The notes beneath the pieces were generated by a model. That model worked only from the letters and a program-made list of their open reading frames with translations. It did not search any database and was not told the origin of the DNA. Shown here piece after piece: positions 43,864 through 44,804 of a stretch of 44,804 bases of DNA. This stretch comes from Gammaproteobacteria bacterium (GTDB taxonomy: Bacteria; Pseudomonadota; Gammaproteobacteria; JAJFKO01), in contig JANQRR010000033.1 in assembly GCA_028284465.1 (NCBI GenBank), forward strand, positions 1 to 44,804, given 5' to 3'. The number at the start of each line of letters is the position of its first letter. Positions within the stretch are counted from its first letter, which is position 1. Position numbers and translations under genes: made by a program.

Positions 43864-44804
43864 TCTGTTCCGCCTGTACCTGCAGCCCCATCAGTACCAT
43901 TTGGAACCCCAGTACCACCGGTACCGCCAGCACCACCTGCGCCAGGTGTACCAACGCCCGGACCCAGTGTATCACCGCCGTCACCACCATTACCGCCATT
44001 GCCACCCGCGCCATCATTTCCTAAACCATCAAGCGAAATACCGCCGTCGCCGCCATCGCCACCGGCACCACCATCGCCACCAGTGCCTGGAGTTGGCGGT
44101 GCTACTCCAGCAATATTAGCATCACCTCCATCACCACCAGCAGCTGCTAGTCCACCATTGCCTGCACTTTGATTGGCACCTTGAATCATGGTAACTAACC
44201 CACTATCAATATCACCACCATTACCCGCATTGCCGGCAGCACCACCATCACCGGCTAACCCTGCCACTACCGATGCGAGCGTGGCCGAAGCACTGGCAGA
44301 ACCACCATCACCACCAGCGCCTGAATTACCTCCAGCGCCGCCAATCAGATCTCTGAGAATAACATTAGTAGGTTGCACAGCAGTGCTATTATCTACCACT
44401 AAACCTTGAGCAGCACCACCATCTCCGCCTGTGCCGCCAGCGCCACCAATACCGCCCCCGGTACCTGGTGTTCCACCGCCTTGCACACCACCACCAGCAA
44501 TGCCGAAATTGACATTACCAATTGCATCGGCAACACCTCCATTACCACCCGCACCTGCTATACCACCTTGGCCACCATTAATGTCTGCGATAATACCTCG
44601 CGCAAGCTCAACTGAACTATTGCTGGTTCCAATAATTGCACGTGCATCACCACCATTACCAGCAATGCCCGCATCACCACCATTACCGCCACCTTGTGCT
44701 GCCACACCTACATTAAACACTGAGCCGCCCCCTTGACCAACAACATTGTCATTATTTGCTGTTGCATCACCGCCCGAACCACCTGCGCCACTATTACCAC
44801 CGGC
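43860..44804 (-). CDS. Gly-rich PGRS-like repeat protein (N-terminal part missing at window edge)
   Basis: The frame is open from the window end (44804) to a stop at 43860, so at least 314 residues are visible and the start lies outside. The whole stretch is built from GGAGG, GGNGGDGG and GTGGAGG units, broken by short non-repetitive segments (VVDNSTAVQPTNVILRDLIG, SGLVTMIQGANQ). The composition is like mycobacterial PE_PGRS or other polyglycine-helix/beta surface proteins, but there is no evidence of relationship. An internal ATG at 44720 is unlikely to be the true start because the repeat continues through it. A surface or secreted structural protein is a reasonable guess. The DNA is much richer in GC than the island. 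Confidence 0.75.
   Translation of the reverse strand, partial: AGGNSGAGGSGGDATANNDNVVGQGGGSVFNVGVAAQGGGNGGDAGIAGNGGDARAIIGTSNSSVELARGIIADINGGQGGIAGAGGNGGVADAIGNVNFGIAGGGVQGGGTPGTGGGIGGAGGTGGDGGAAQGLVVDNSTAVQPTNVILRDLIGGAGGNSGAGGDGGSASASATLASVVAGLAGDGGAAGNAGNGGDIDSGLVTMIQGANQSAGNGGLAAAGGDGGDANIAGVAPPTPGTGGDGGAGGDGGDGGISLDGLGNDGAGGNGGNGGDGGDTLGPGVGTPGAGGAGGTGGTGVPNGTDGAAGTGGTD

Noticed and set aside
44188..44736. Plus-strand Pro/Ala-rich open frames opposite the Gly-rich gene
   Set aside because: Reverse complements of GGN codons give Pro and Ala codons; the minus-strand frame is continuous through the whole region and explains them.

Overview
The window looks like a chromosomal segment of an AT-rich gammaproteobacterium, most plausibly a host-associated member of the Legionellales (Coxiellaceae or Berkiella-like). 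This placement is inferred. It rests on ordinary gammaproteobacterial housekeeping genes (trmJ-suhB, lysS, lolA, galU, fadD, minCDE, maeA) surrounding a large block of very long, lysine/asparagine-rich, eukaryote-flavoured proteins of the kind amoeba- or cell-associated bacteria carry. No 16S gene or lineage-diagnostic marker is present.

Layout. (1) 1-3.4 kb: the 5' part of trmJ, a DinJ/YafQ-type toxin-antitoxin pair with a perfect palindromic operator, suhB, and convergent lysS. (2) 3.5-28.3 kb: an accessory island. It holds two minus-strand low-complexity or coiled-coil proteins (487 and 284 aa), a plus-strand operon (676 aa, 879 aa and a DUF899 thioredoxin-like protein), a 1248-aa minus-strand coiled-coil protein, an AAA/DUF4143 ATPase, an MFS transporter, and a tandem pair of related giant proteins (2118 and 1090 aa). 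(3) 28.3-38.1 kb: a long non-coding gap, tRNA-Lys(CTT), an orphan fliO, then lolA, divergent catalase, a TetR regulator, a small lipoprotein, galU, fadD and minCDE. (4) 38.4-43.9 kb: a tightly packed operon of a JmjC/cupin_8 hydroxylase, an OlsF-like two-domain acyltransferase, NAD-malic enzyme and type I asparaginase. (5) 43.9 kb to the edge: a convergent Gly-rich, PGRS-like repeat protein that runs off the window.

The most interesting system is the 2118/1090-aa pair. Both carry a region that matches the layout of a CE-clan (YopJ/Ulp1/SidE-DUB-like) cysteine peptidase, but the catalytic His and Cys positions are Arg and Ser in both copies, so they look like conserved pseudo-proteases. In the 2118-aa protein this intracellular part follows an internal export segment, seven propeller-like repeats, a CSPG-type repeat, a dystroglycan-type cadherin-like domain, a Ser/Thr/Gly stalk and a transmembrane helix. 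That order resembles a eukaryotic single-pass receptor. The other island proteins carry nuclear-localisation-like basic clusters, Ser/Gln repeats, coiled coils and, in one case, a Glu-rich C-terminus. They are candidate secreted effectors, but this cannot be proved from sequence alone.

Two dispersed palindromic repeat families sit in the intergenic spaces of the housekeeping parts. One copy supplies the 3' end of fadD.
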